64,000 bases of DNA from Sacculina carcini (taxonomy: Eukaryota; Arthropoda; Thecostraca; Sacculinidae). The stretch is from positions 5,939,295 to 6,003,294 of the forward strand of contig OU696595.1 of the NCBI GenBank assembly GCA_916048095.2, read 5' to 3'. The first letter of the stretch is position 1, and each line of letters starts with the position of its first letter. The notes below the pieces were generated by a model. The model had not been told where the DNA came from and made no database searches. It worked only from the letters and a program-made list of their open reading frames with translations. The translations under genes and the position numbers were made by a program. Below, piece after piece: positions 9,820 through 20,205 of the stretch.

Positions 9820-10079
9820 GTATATGCAGCTCGCTACCACCGCAGAACCGACCCTCTCCACGCTATGGCGCCACAAGGACGTAAGACGTATTAGAGTGGG
9901 CCACCTCCCCAGAATGCATGGCACAACTCATGACTGATATCTGGTACCATTTACTGCTGGGTTGACAGGGGCTGTGGGATTGTAGAATTCGCCCAATGAA
10001 ATTCTGCTCCGCCGGGTTTCGAACCACGAACCTCCCGCTTGTGAGGCGGGTGTGCTAACAACTGCACCACGGAGCACCA
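9820..10079 (-). mobile_element. tRNA-derived SINE (tRNA-Val-like head)
   Basis: On the minus strand, 10075-10005 folds as a tRNA. It has a 7 bp acceptor stem (GCTCCGT with GCGGAGC, one G-T pair), an A-box-like TGGTGCAGTTG, an anticodon stem CCCGC/GCGGG with loop CTCACAA (anticodon CAC, Val), and a B-box GGTTCGAAACC. The T stem has two mismatches. About 180 bp of non-tRNA body follows (GAATTTCATTGGGCG ... GTTGACAGG on the plus strand). Its far end falls where duplicate A stops matching duplicate B (38480). A tRNA head with polymerase III boxes joined to an unrelated body is SINE structure. I cannot name the family, and no other copy is seen in the window. Confidence 0.7.
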
Positions 10080-10422
10080 CAAAGGTCCTAAATATTTCAG
10101 TATTCTGGGCCTAATAATTTCAGTATTCTGGGCCTAATTATTTCAGTAAAGACAGTTTATAATATCCCGCGTGAATTGATTGAGCAATTATGAACTATGT
10201 GAAAATATAATATCACATATACTGTGCTATTACTTTTGATTTTCCGTAGAATACTTTGTAAAATTACAATATTATTTGCGTGTAATGCGGTAATTTATTA
10301 TTTTCAAGCTAATTGTAATTACAGTTTTGTAATATTAATTGTTTAAATAATAGAAAGTGAGATTTAATAAAGAAAAATGTCATTCAGTTGAAAAAGTGGC
10401 ACTGTTCTTGAGATTAGTATTA
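10080..10422. other. AT-rich intergenic sequence
   Basis: No gene or recognisable element. A 2-3 copy repeat of about 22 bp (atttcagtattctgggcctaa) lies at 10094-10145. Confidence 0.5.
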
Positions 10423-10518
10423 ATGATCCATATTAATGATCAGTATTAATGATCAGTATTAATGATTAGTATTAATGATCAGTATTAATGATCAGTATTA
10501 ATGATCAGTATTAATGAT
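10423..10518. repeat. 13 bp tandem repeat
   Basis: About seven to eight head-to-tail copies of agtattaatgatc with minor substitutions. No coding potential. Confidence 0.9.
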
Positions 10519-11145
10519 CTTAATACGCTCCTGCTTGCACTGCTTGTTTAAACATTTCTGCATGCATCATAGTTGCAGCGATTCCTCGCTTGTTACTCTG
10601 ATTGCGTGATTGATGATGCCAGCTAGCGTGCAACAATGTCTGTTGTGAATCATGTGCAAGCGAACCCACAACACTTGCAGAATGTCAGTGCGGTTTCAAC
10701 AATGAGTACAGTGACTCGTATTCAGCCATGTGTCCTCTGAACTCAGAGCAATGCGATTTGGCCTGGGTGAGTAATGATAATACTGAACTCAACATAATAC
10801 TGACACGTTGACACATTGAAACATTGTCCTCTTTTTGGTCTGTATTGATTCCGATTTTCTTCAACACTATGGATGTTAAGGCCAACGAAATCATTGATAC
10901 ATGTGTGGTAATTGTAATGAGGCATCATGTGTAGTAATTATAATAAGGCATCATGTGTAGTGCCTATTATAATGAGGCCTAAATGTGTAGCGCTTATTCA
11001 CTGAGTTTTATTCTATCTATTTTCAATTACTCTCAACAAATATGTGAAATTGTATTTGCAAAATCCAATTACATTATGTTTTGACAAATAATTATTCATT
11101 ATTTATTTTAGTTACCCAACACTCACACTTTTATCCGTATGTATT
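10519..11145. other. Non-coding spacer
   Basis: AT-rich; short near-repeats (aattgtaatgaggcatcatgtg and variants at 10910-10980). The small frames here have no domain signature. Nothing else seen. Confidence 0.5.
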
Positions 11146-11578
11146 TACCGTAAATGTTCTACATATCCGACAGGCTCTATTAATCCGGCAGGCTCTATTA
11201 ATCCGGCAGGCTCTAGTAATCCGGCAGGCTCAGGTATGGGTTGAAAAATAATCCGGCAGGCCTTAATAATCAAGCACGTCCTGGAAAGGCTTATTGAAAC
11301 TGCAACTACGATTCAATTCGTCCTCGCTTGCGATGCGATTGTGGGATTCCATCATAACAAAAGACACGTGGGCGATTATTACACAGAACAATACACTGTG
11401 GAGATACGCGTCTTCTCTCGTCCCCGTTATCAGTGCACTATTTTTGTGTTGCAGTTTTTGCGCAATCCTACCGTGCGGAGTGACCAAAAATAATCCGGCA
11501 GGCTCTTATAATCCGGCACCATACGCAGGGGGGTCGAAAAATAATCCGTCATGTCGGATAAATAGAGCATTGACGGTA
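11146..11578. mobile_element. MITE with TA target duplication, pogo/Tigger-like ends
   Basis: Terminal inverted repeats: the left end TACCGTAAATGTTCTACA (11146) matches the reverse complement of the right end ending GCATTGACGGTA (11578), with inner phrases atatccgacaggc and gcctgtcggat-like in mirror. The TIRs contain iterated aatccggcaggctc units (three at the left; further copies at 11495-11545 in the right half). TA flanks both ends. At 433 bp with no transposase it is non-autonomous. The iterated ATCCG motifs resemble Tigger/pogo-type ends, but I see no matching autonomous copy. Confidence 0.65.
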
Positions 11579-13579
11579 TGTTGTGTGTGTGTTTGTGTTT
11601 GTGTTTGCGTAGCTTAATGTATACACATGCATTGTTTGTGATACGGCAGGTGATTCTTACCGCACTGGTTTCATTTCTGGTCATTGGTCTGTTAATCTGG
11701 ATCACTGCTATTGATGTCATTCCATTATTCAACAAGTCAGAGTCGACTACGACTGACATTGAGATGTCATACGAGTCGACTACGACTGAATGGTTGTCTT
11801 ATTGGTAAATGTGAGTGGTCTAATGGGACTATTAGCTGCGTTTCCAAACTCAACCATCAACTACAGTCGATCAAATACAAGATTGAATTAAATCTGGTTA
11901 AGTGGAAATAGCTGGGCCTGCTTTTTGGGCGAAATGAAACAAAAATCAAATTTTCCATTCCACGCCTGAAATGTTTGTATTTTTGTATTTTCAAAATTCC
12001 ATACTTGAAGATTAAAGTTTATAAATTTGAAAAACGTCAAGTAGCAGTGGTCACACGAGAAGAAAGTGTGAAATTATCAGCTTCCCATTACATATTGCTT
12101 TGCATGGAGTCTCAAACAATGTTTCGAGTTAATAACAATATTGCAATATTTATATTCTAGCGTTCAGAAGCTCATACTGATAATGAGCTCATAGAAGCTC
12201 ATACAGATGGCTAACTTGCGCATAATCTCACATTATTTCTAAACAAGCAGTACCACTTGAAACAGTTGCAAAAATACGAAATCATCATACAATTGAATTG
12301 GGGAAATGTTGGTCTGAATTTTGAGTGAGGAAATCAGCGAGGTGTAATCTGGAGCAATTACAATTTGTAGTTCTTGTATATATCTAACTCACCATGTCAC
12401 TGTATAAATGTGTTTGTGTTTGTGTGTGTGCGACAGTAATGAACACGTTGGCTGAACTGCAATATATTCATGGACACAATACGAGAGTAACTGCTGACAA
12501 CTCGTTCATACACCCCACTCTAGCACACGGACATACATACACGCTTACACAAGGATCTTGTGTCACGAGCTTCACCGCGTGTATACACACACAGTTACAC
12601 ACCAACATACATACACGCTCACACAATGTTAACGCGACGCAAGGCTATCGTACATCAATGACTCACGCACGTGCAAACGTCATGGGCGTGCTGACACTAC
12701 ATACATACTGGCGCTGTGTGTGAACAGCTGAACAGTGTGGCTTACTGGTGTGATGGATGCATTGTGAATATTATTCACAACTAATAGTACATGTCATACA
12801 ATGACATGCCAGTATATTGCGTTTGTTCTTTTTTGTGTTGTATTGTTTGTTGTTTTGCTTGTGTGTTGTATATATAGTATGGAAATACATGTGTTGTGTC
12901 TGCATTTCTGCGTACTTATAACCAAACACCGGATGTTTAGGCACTGAAATAACAAAAGCGCAAGTTAATGGGCTATTGCTCAGACTTTTATTGATGTTAT
13001 TTATCACTATGATAGGCAAAATTTGCGGAGCGGTGTTAAAATGGATGCTCAATTATTTTGATAACACTATACTAGTTGTTTGGCGTTGTTTTTGTTATGT
13101 GACGAAAAATTACGAAAGGTCGGAAGTCCTGGAATATTTTATCTAATTATGTGAGTTTTAGACTGTAGATTATATGCATTTTAAGCATGTATTCATTAAC
13201 ATTCTATTGGGTAGTAACTCTTAGGTAGCCGAAATATTAACGGTAGGTGTCACTGTAGAGTGCGTATACTTCGAGGCGCAAAAATTTTCCAGTGATAATT
13301 CACATTTTGTTTTTCACTAAAAACGGCATGAAGTCTACCAAGCCTAACCGGTAGCCACGCACGGTGCGTTAGACGCTAGCTACCTGTTTAATACAAACTC
13401 GAGCAGTGTGTTTAAAACCACTGAAATTTCGCTATGATGAAAAGTGAACATATTGGCCACAAGCCACAGTCGAACTTATCGCACTTGGTACGCCTTTGAC
13501 ACTACGCTGGCCGAAGTGAACATATTGCCCTATTGCAGAGTATGGGAGTACTCAGGAAAATATGTGGCTAATATGTTCA
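11579..13579. other. Long non-coding stretch
   Basis: AT-rich sequence with short GT/CA-rich tracts (11580-11612, 12408-12432, 12530-12620). Several open frames of 60-110 codons exist on both strands. None shows a domain, and those over the GT tracts are composition artefacts. Two phrases, agtgaacatattg at 13443 and 13514, are repeated. No promoter or exon could be supported. Confidence 0.5.
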
Positions 13580-14763
13580 TAGGGAAATGCGTTCTTGTGT
13601 CACCAATCTGGCCGCGTTGGTGAGCTTTGCCGGAGACGCAATCGACGCGAAAACTCAGCTGGACGTTCTATACACGGACTTCTCGTCGGCATTCCAGAGT
13701 GTTGACCATCGTATGCTGTTCCACAAGCTATCCGAAGCGTATGACGTCAAAGGCTCGCTACATGATTTACTGAGATCCTATCTCACGGGACGCCGGCAAC
13801 GAGTGCTGGTGAACGGAGTGTCATCACCGTGGTCGCAGGTAACCAGCGGAATGCCGGAGGGGTCTGTTCTAAGCCCCCTCCTGTTCATCATCTACGTGAA
13901 CGATTTGGCTGAGAAATTGGACACCTCAGCACTACTATACGCAGATGACGTGAAGCTTTTCCGGACGGTCAAGGCGAGCAACGACTGTGAGAGTCTGCAA
14001 GAGCGGCTCAACACTCTGTGTGAGTGGTGTGAAAAGTGGGGTCTTAAACTGAACCCTGCAAAATGCTCACACTTGTGTATCACGCTGAAAAAGAAGCCAG
14101 TTGAGTTCACCTACACGATAGGCTGCGACACAGTGCAAAAGGTGACCACTACACGTGACCTGGGGGTCGTCATTGACTCCAAGCTCACCTTTGCACAACA
14201 CATTGATGACGTCGCTCGCAGGGCCAATCGCTCACTTGGTGTGCTCACCAGATGCATGCAAGGTCTACCACGGAACTTCGACTCACGAAGCCTGATTGCC
14301 GCCTATTGTTCGAATGTGCGGTCGACCATCGAGTACGCCAGTGTGATTTGGGCAGGCGCAGCACCAACGCACACACAGAGGCTGCAGCTGATACAGAACA
14401 GATTCCTCCGCACACTCAAGTACCTGCAGGCCAATCGAACCGAGATGAATCACACCGAACTCCACTCAATGTACGGCCTCCAACCACTTGACATTCGCAG
14501 GCGATGGCTCGACGTCGCGTTTCTTTATTCTTCAATGAAAAACGGACTCGACTCTTCGAAGCTGCTGTCACGAGTCGGATGGAGAGTACCAATACCAGGT
14601 GTGCGACCCCGGGACCCCCTGCACATACCACCAGCGCGCACCGTGGTCACTGGTAGAATATGACACGCTCGCTTGCCTCTATACTACAACAAGCTAGTGA
14701 ATATGCAGCCAGGTATAGACATCCTTAATGTCAGTCGTTCTGCACTTCGCAAAGTCTGTTTAT
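13580..14763 (+). pseudogene. 5'-truncated non-LTR retrotransposon reverse transcriptase (Jockey/CR1-like)
   Basis: Homology begins abruptly at RSCVTNLAAL (13590), a motif normally well inside the RT domain, so the copy is 5'-truncated. Motif A is YTDFSSAFQSVDH, followed by SGMPEGSVLSPLLF and the catalytic YADD (near 13938). The thumb and C-terminal region continue to PPARTVVTG near 14655. There a frameshift moves the tail into another frame (LYYNKLVNM ... KVCL), which ends at TAA near 14763. The longest frame is 13587-14663 (358 codons). Base and codon use is more GC-rich than the flanks, in contrast to the T-rich CR1/L2 elements at the window edges, so this is a different family. The (TA)n at 14774 may be its tail. 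Confidence 0.88.
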
Positions 14764-14773
14764 AATATTGACT

Positions 14774-15190
14774 TATATATATATATATATATACTAGCAT
14801 TAAAACCCGCCCGTTGTGCGGAGCAATTCATAAAAATATTGCAAATTAAAAAATAAATAAGGCAAACTCATAAAAACCTTAATAAATTGAAAAGTCTAAA
14901 TCTCATTATTTTTATTTTTATTTTGACAAAATATTTTCACTCAGCCCGCCTCATATTTAAACCCGCCCGACGTGCCGAATAATTCAGAACTCGAACACGA
15001 TCCGTTCTGGATCTTGAAGTCAATTTAATTAGTTTTGTATATGAATTCATTCTACACGGTGAAATTGAACCTTTTATTGCTGCCCGCGGACATTTTTATT
15101 TCATAAAAATGAGCCAGCGCTTCGTTTGCGTTTGAAGCCCCTGATCTATACTATTGAACCCGCGCAATTATGTCACCTCACGTTAACTCA
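14774..15190 (+). repeat. Boxed AT-rich repeat, one unit
   Basis: (TA)n at 14774-14791 runs into actagcattaaaacccgcccg, the usual start of the family. Two CCCG(T/A)CGTGC-type boxes about 150 bp apart (14805, 14965) are followed by the aactcgaacacgatccgttctgg segment. Closely similar units are at 18790, 22386 and 50362. Confidence 0.75.
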
Positions 15191-15269
15191 TATGATGTTA
15201 ACTCACGCACCCGGTATAATTATAGATATTATGTAAATGAATCACTTCATCGGGTACAATCAATATATT

Positions 15270-15304
15270 TTAGTACGAACGTTTTCGCCTAACGGCTTCT
15301 TCAG
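15270..15304 (-). ncRNA. Hammerhead-ribozyme-like core (degenerate candidate)
   Basis: On the minus strand CTGAAGA (15304-15298) is followed by a short hairpin GCC-GTTA-GGC and then GAAAACGTTCGTAC. This matches the hammerhead core order CUGANGA, stem II, GAAA, short stem III, with single extra A residues after CUGAAGA and inside GAAA. Hammerhead motifs are known in the terminal regions of Penelope-like elements, which makes the position meaningful. Stem I pairing next to the cleavage site looks poor, so this copy is probably inactive. Confidence 0.35.
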
Positions 15305-15445
15305 ATACTGAAATTCATTCAAATTAACGGCCAAATTGCACAATTATATAGCAGACAATATAAAAAACACATGCATCATAACAAGTGAGTAACTCTCGTA
15401 ATTAAGCGCTGTAAAAAGGAGAATTAATTGCCAATTGCGTTATCT

Positions 15446-16600
15446 TTAGAATTGACATTTTAAATATATTCCCTTGCAGCCGTTGATGAGCGATCCATCA
15501 TCATGCTGCCGTATGTAGGCTGCTTCAGCGTACTTTCTTGTCGACTCATCTCTGATGCCACTGTGGATGATACACCAGCTGATTGATAATGGAGAGTTGG
15601 TGTGATGCTCATTGTTGTGTTCGAACATCACACCGTTCAGTTTTGGGCTAATATGCTCCTGCACTCGTATTTTCACAGGTCGACAGATTTCACCTATGTA
15701 GAATCTTCCACAGATCGTACAAGTTATCTTATAAATCACATTCTTCTGCCAACATTGTGACCTTTTCGTCGCACAGGAGCATGTAAAGCAACCGGACTCG
15801 CATGTCAGTCGCTCTTTGGGAGGTGCAAATATTCTTTTTAGTGGGCGACCCGGGTCAAAGAAAATCCGCACTTTGTGTGCGAGACCCGTTCTTCTGAGCA
15901 GTGATTGACACTGTCGCTTGTTTGCCTCTCCCAAGTATGGCAACTTTACATAATATTTGCGTTCGTCTTCTTTTTCTTCTACATGTCCAGAATTGCCCGC
16001 ATTCCTTAGTGCCCTATATCTTGTTTTTCCGATCACATTCATGGGATAGCCATTCACTTTCAGGCGATTTTCAACGGTTCTCAGCGATTTTCGTAGGTTC
16101 AGCTCATTGTTGGCTCTTCTTGACGCCCTCACAAACTCGCCGTATGCAATGGAACATTTTGCTGATGTTGAGCCGTAGGATTGCCATGGCGTTAACGATC
16201 CATTGTGTACAGTTTTCACATGTAATGTGGTGTAGAATTTGCGACCATCATGACTGATGAGGCAGTCGAGATATGGCAAGCTGCCGTCCTTTGGCGTTTC
16301 GATGGTAAATTGGATGTACGAGTTGATTGAGTTAACAATCCGCATCATATCATCAATGTTTACGTCATCGTACCACGCAATGAAAATATCGACAATGTAC
16401 CGCTTATACTCCAGTGGCCATGGTAATTTTTCAATTATTTGGCGGTCCATGTAGTCGGCATAAATAATGTCCAGCTGCGGTGCCATAGAATCGCCCATTG
16501 AAAGGCCCTGTACTTGTGCATAGTGCATCTCACCTTGGACAATCACATCATTTGAAATGGCCAAATCAATGAGCACTACAACATCGTCCACATCCATCAA
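15446..16600 (-). pseudogene. Penelope-like RT and GIY-YIG endonuclease ORF
   Basis: Open for 384 codons on the minus strand. The RT palm motif GDSMAPQLDIIYADYMDRQ is followed by RYIVDIF at residues 67-73. Active Penelope RTs have YVDD here; residue 70, the first catalytic Asp, is Val (codon GTC). A Cys-rich linker (CESGCFTCSC) leads into the GIY-YIG domain at about 286-380: VIYKI, FYIGE, and the Arg/His-bearing VKIRVQEH. The RT finger region is missing or frameshifted upstream. The lost catalytic Asp and truncation make this a dead copy. The ATG at 16598-16600 is internal to the original protein. Confidence 0.85.
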
Positions 16601-16720
16601 GGTGAATATTTAATCTCCATCCTTGTGCTGATGTAGAAAGTTTGTTACGACTTCCAGAAGCCCACATCGTTGTTGCTGGAGCTCCGAGGTATTGTGCCGT
16701 ACAGGTTAACTATATCCAAT

Positions 16721-17237
16721 AACCCGCCCGTCGTGCTGGGCAATTCATAAAGTCAAACTCATATTCAATCCATAAAATAACCTGAATACAAATTAAAAAG
16801 CAAAAAATTTTACCTGTATATACGTTCACCAATAAAAAACTAAATCTGAATATTTTGTTTTAATTTTGACAAAATATTATCCCTAAATCCGGCTGATATT
16901 TGAACCTGCCCGTCGTGCGGAATAATTCAGAACACAAACATAGGGGAATATCACAGGGTTATAAACTAAATAATATTTAAAATAGCGTATAGATCGCTCA
17001 CTACAAACTCGCAAATTTGGACACATTTCGTCAATAAACTTCGCATATTTCTGATTGAATTTTAAAGCTTAATATAATGAAACAATTGAGCTCGACATAT
17101 ACAAGAGATATACGCCTCATTTAAACCCACCCGACTTGCGGAATAATTCAGAACTCTAACACGATCCGTTCTGGATCTTAAAGTCAAATCCATTAGTTTT
17201 GTATAAGAATTCATTGTATACGGTAAAATTGAACGTT
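16721..17237 (+). repeat. Boxed AT-rich repeat units
   Basis: Contains CCCGTCGTGC boxes at 16726 and 16907 and the acctgtatatacgttcacc phrase, then a partial second unit at 17125-17237 (cccgacttgcggaataattcag, ending attgtctatag). A reverse-orientation copy of the first unit lies at 18380-18640. Confidence 0.7.
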
Positions 17238-17460
17238 TTATTGTCTATAGTGTTGTGAATATGTCTTACGCGTTTGTAAATATATTTGTTAGTGTGTCAA
17301 AAAAAAACTTGCACACACACAGGTACACTTAGTGAACTAAATGAAGCGAGTGTGAATAACACATATATGAGCACATACAATACACACTGCTAGTCATACT
17401 AAATGCGACACTCACACTCACACACACGCTCTCTCGCTCACAATAAACACTAACATATCA
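17238..17460 (-). repeat. Diverged LTR relic related to the 44 kb LTR element
   Basis: Reverse-complemented, this stretch shares ordered phrases with the LTR at 44070: gagcgagagagcgtgtgtg, then ctagcagtgtgtattg, then cactcgcttcatttagttcacta. It begins immediately after attgtctatag, which elsewhere (23318, 50882) continues to ttgctgcccgcgg, so a foreign sequence was inserted. No internal region or second LTR is seen; it may be a solo or partial LTR. Confidence 0.5.
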
Positions 17461-17525
17461 GTTACTCGTTCATCGAAAACATTTTCCGTGTTGAGTCCAG
17501 TATGTACATGATTGAAAAATATATG

Positions 17526-18038
17526 TTAGCCATTTATATTTGCTGAATTGTTTTTTATGCTTTTCAAAGTGTAAGTGAATAATTTAACAAATATCTGTCG
17601 TTTTGGCGTTCGTTGCAAGTGCGTTTTGGTCCAGTGCTCAACGGTCCGGTGAAACGAAAATGTTTGAAAGCCACTGATATAGCCGATTCCTTTGGATGTC
17701 TGACACAAGTTGATATAACGGGGGTTTGGTAAATAGTTGGCATGCTTGATGGTCGGCATATACTGGATGAGGCGGATGTTGCACAACAATTTCCCGGATG
17801 TAACCAAATGAGCTTCGTTAAACTGGATTCCTAGGTAAAAATGGACTCGGCACCAACTGGTAGTATCCTGCAATTGTAAGTGTGTGCATGCGTGTCGAAT
17901 TTTGACGATGAGGAAAAACTGGAAACCAGCACAGGATGTGATATTTGTCGTTTTCATGTTAAAATCATGGGAAATACAAATACCATGGAAAATTTGAACC
18001 GATAAACCAAGGTGGACATCGTGTATATTCCAGTACAT
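17526..18038 (-). CDS. Unrecognised open frame, 170 codons
   Basis: An uninterrupted minus-strand frame in sequence that is otherwise AT-rich and stop-rich. It starts at ATG 18036-18038 and stops at 17526. Translated composition is rich in His, Ile, Thr and Phe. I see no signal peptide, membrane segment, zinc motif or catalytic signature. It lies between an LTR relic and inverted boxed repeats, so it may be internal sequence of an unidentified element or a chance frame. No second copy is seen in the window. Confidence 0.2.
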   Translation of the reverse strand: MYWNIHDVHLGLSVQIFHGICISHDFNMKTTNITSCAGFQFFLIVKIRHACTHLQLQDTTSWCRVHFYLGIQFNEAHLVTSGKLLCNIRLIQYMPTIKHANYLPNPRYINLCQTSKGIGYISGFQTFSFHRTVEHWTKTHLQRTPKRQIFVKLFTYTLKSIKNNSANING

Positions 18039-18379
18039 GCTAATTTGTAAAATAAAAACTAATTATCCTCCAAATCAGATCAGAAACCTTTATGCGGTGC
18101 AGCTCAATTTCGTGTTGTGCATGCTGTATATCCAGTTTTGTGCTTATGAGCTGAATGTATGGTCACCTCAGGTCATCACAGGCGACTGTTGACATTGGCT
18201 ATGAGCGCTACCACTCCTACACTGATGTCTGACTCCTACACAGATACGAAACAATGAAAACTACACTAACTACAATGGCAAACTATTTTGTAAAAATAAT
18301 ATAGAAATATAAATTTTTTATTTTTCATGGGTTTACTCTTTTATTTTTTAATTCATATTCCTTTTATGTTATGAATTGA

Positions 18380-18640
18380 ATACAAATTTCATAGTATGAA
18401 TTGTTCCGCACGACGGGCGGGTTTACATGCTAGAACTTTCATTGTTTGTTACGTGTTTGTGTTCTGATTTATTCCGCACGACGGGCAGGTTCAAATATGA
18501 GGCGGATTGAGGAATCATATTTTGTCAAAATAAAAATAAAAATATCCACATCTTTTAGTTATCTTACATCTTATGAGTTTTTTATTGGTGAACGTATATA
18601 CAGGTAAAAATTTTTGCTTATTAACTTGCACTCAGTTTAT
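18380..18640 (-). repeat. Inverted copy of a boxed repeat unit
   Basis: Boxes appear as CCGCACGACGGGCGGG (18403) and at 18475, the reverse of all other copies. With 16721-16940 in direct orientation, this forms an imperfect inverted pair enclosing 16940-18380. Next to it, 18640-18720 is a degenerate run of ttttgctta units. Confidence 0.75.
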
Positions 18641-18779
18641 TTAGCTTATTTTGCATGTTTTGCTTGTTTTGCTTAATTTGCTTATTTTGCTTTATATTGC
18701 TTTATTTTGCTTATTAATTTGCTCTTCTTCTTCGTCGGATGAGGCGGATGAGGCATAACCCGCCAATATCCAATAACCC

Positions 18780-19254
18780 GCCCGTCAATCTAGCATTTAA
18801 ACCCGCCCGTTGTGCGGAACAATTCAAAAAGTTAAATTCATATTTAATTACTAAACATATTGCAAATTAAAATAGATTAAAGTAAATCCATAGAAATCCT
18901 AATCAATTGAAAAGTCTAAATTTAATTATTTTTTATTGTTATTTTGACAAAATACTATCCCTCATCCCGCCTCATATTCAAACCTGCCCGTCGTGCTGAA
19001 TAATTCAGAACTCGAACACGATCCGTTCTGGACCTTGATGTCAAATCCGTTAGTTTTGTATATGAACTCGTTTTACACGGTAAAATTAAACGTTCTATTG
19101 TCTACAGTTGATGCCCCCGGGACATTATTATCTCATACACATGATCCATCGCTTCGTTTACTTTTGAAGCCCCTGATCTATACCATTGAGCCGGCGCAGT
19201 TAGGTCACCTCATATTCAAGCATACACACACAGACAGACAGAGGATCTCTTTTA

Positions 19255-19330
<76 letters not shown>

Positions 19331-20205
19331 AACCCGCTCGTCGTGCGGAACAATTAATAAAGTAAAATTCATATTCAATCCATAAAATAAACTGAAGACA
19401 AATAAAAAAGCAAAAAACTTAACCTGTATATACGTTCACCAATAAATACTCAAAATGTGAATATTTAAAATTTAAATTTGACAAAATATTATCCCTCAAT
19501 CCGCCTCATATTTGAACCTGCCCGTCGTGCGGAATAATTCAGAACACAAACACATAACAGACAATGAAAATTCTAGCATATAAACCGGCCCGTCGTGCGG
19601 AACAATCCATACCATTAAATTTGTATTCAATTTATAAGCGAAAATAAACATGAATTAATAAAGAAAAGAGTAAACCCATAAAAAGTCTAAATTTCTATAT
19701 TTTTATATTATTTTGACAAAATAGTATGCCTAAACCGCCTCATATTTAAACCTGCCCGTCGTGCTGAATAATTCAGAACTCTGACACAAAACAATGAAAA
19801 ATGACTAATTTTTTTATCATAATGTTTTCAAAATATATTTATAACTCAACATCACCGTCTAGCATTAAAACCCGCCCGTTGAGCAGAACAATAAATAAAG
19901 TAAAATGAATATTGAATTAATAAAAAATGATTAGAAATTAAAAAAGAAAAAGTAAACCCATAAAAAGTCTTAACCAATAGAAAAGTGTAAATGTGAATGT
20001 TTTTATTTTAGATGTGGGAAAATATTTTCCCTCGAACTGCCTCGTATTTAAACCCGCCCGTCGTGCGAAACTATAAATAGAATATAATGAATCAAAAAGC
20101 AAAAAGCTTATCCAATAGAAAAATTTATATTTGTAAATTCTTGTTTGAATTATTGACGAAGTTTTTTCCCTCAACACTGGTCAAGTTCACACCCATCCTT
20201 CGTGT
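18780..20205 (+). repeat. Boxed AT-rich repeat units in direct tandem
   Basis: About seven boxes (18780, 18803, 18985, 19333, 19587, 19757, 20054 and nearby). One unit ends with gaggatctcttttatat at 19241, followed by a (TA)n tract and a new unit start at 19328. No coding sequence. Confidence 0.75.
19251..19327. repeat. (TA)n microsatellite
   Basis: About 35 TA repeats at the head-to-tail junction between two units of the boxed repeat family, extending the TATATATATAG that normally ends a unit. Confidence 0.95.

Larger units (their letters stand above)
15235..16720 (-). mobile_element. Penelope-like element with GIY-YIG endonuclease, 5'-truncated
   Basis: Reverse transcriptase plus a C-terminal GIY-YIG nuclease on the minus strand identifies an endonuclease-bearing Penelope-like element. 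Weak RT sequence continues upstream of the long frame to about 16717 (DIVNLYGTIP, motif A), with a frameshift and stops, and then ends abruptly at boxed repeat sequence. The 3' region (15235-15445) has no coding capacity but holds a hammerhead-like motif. The true 3' end is uncertain. Confidence 0.88.

Noticed and set aside
10005-10075. Functional tRNA-Val gene
   Set aside because: The T stem has two mismatches and the sequence is fused to a non-tRNA body, so a SINE is the better explanation.
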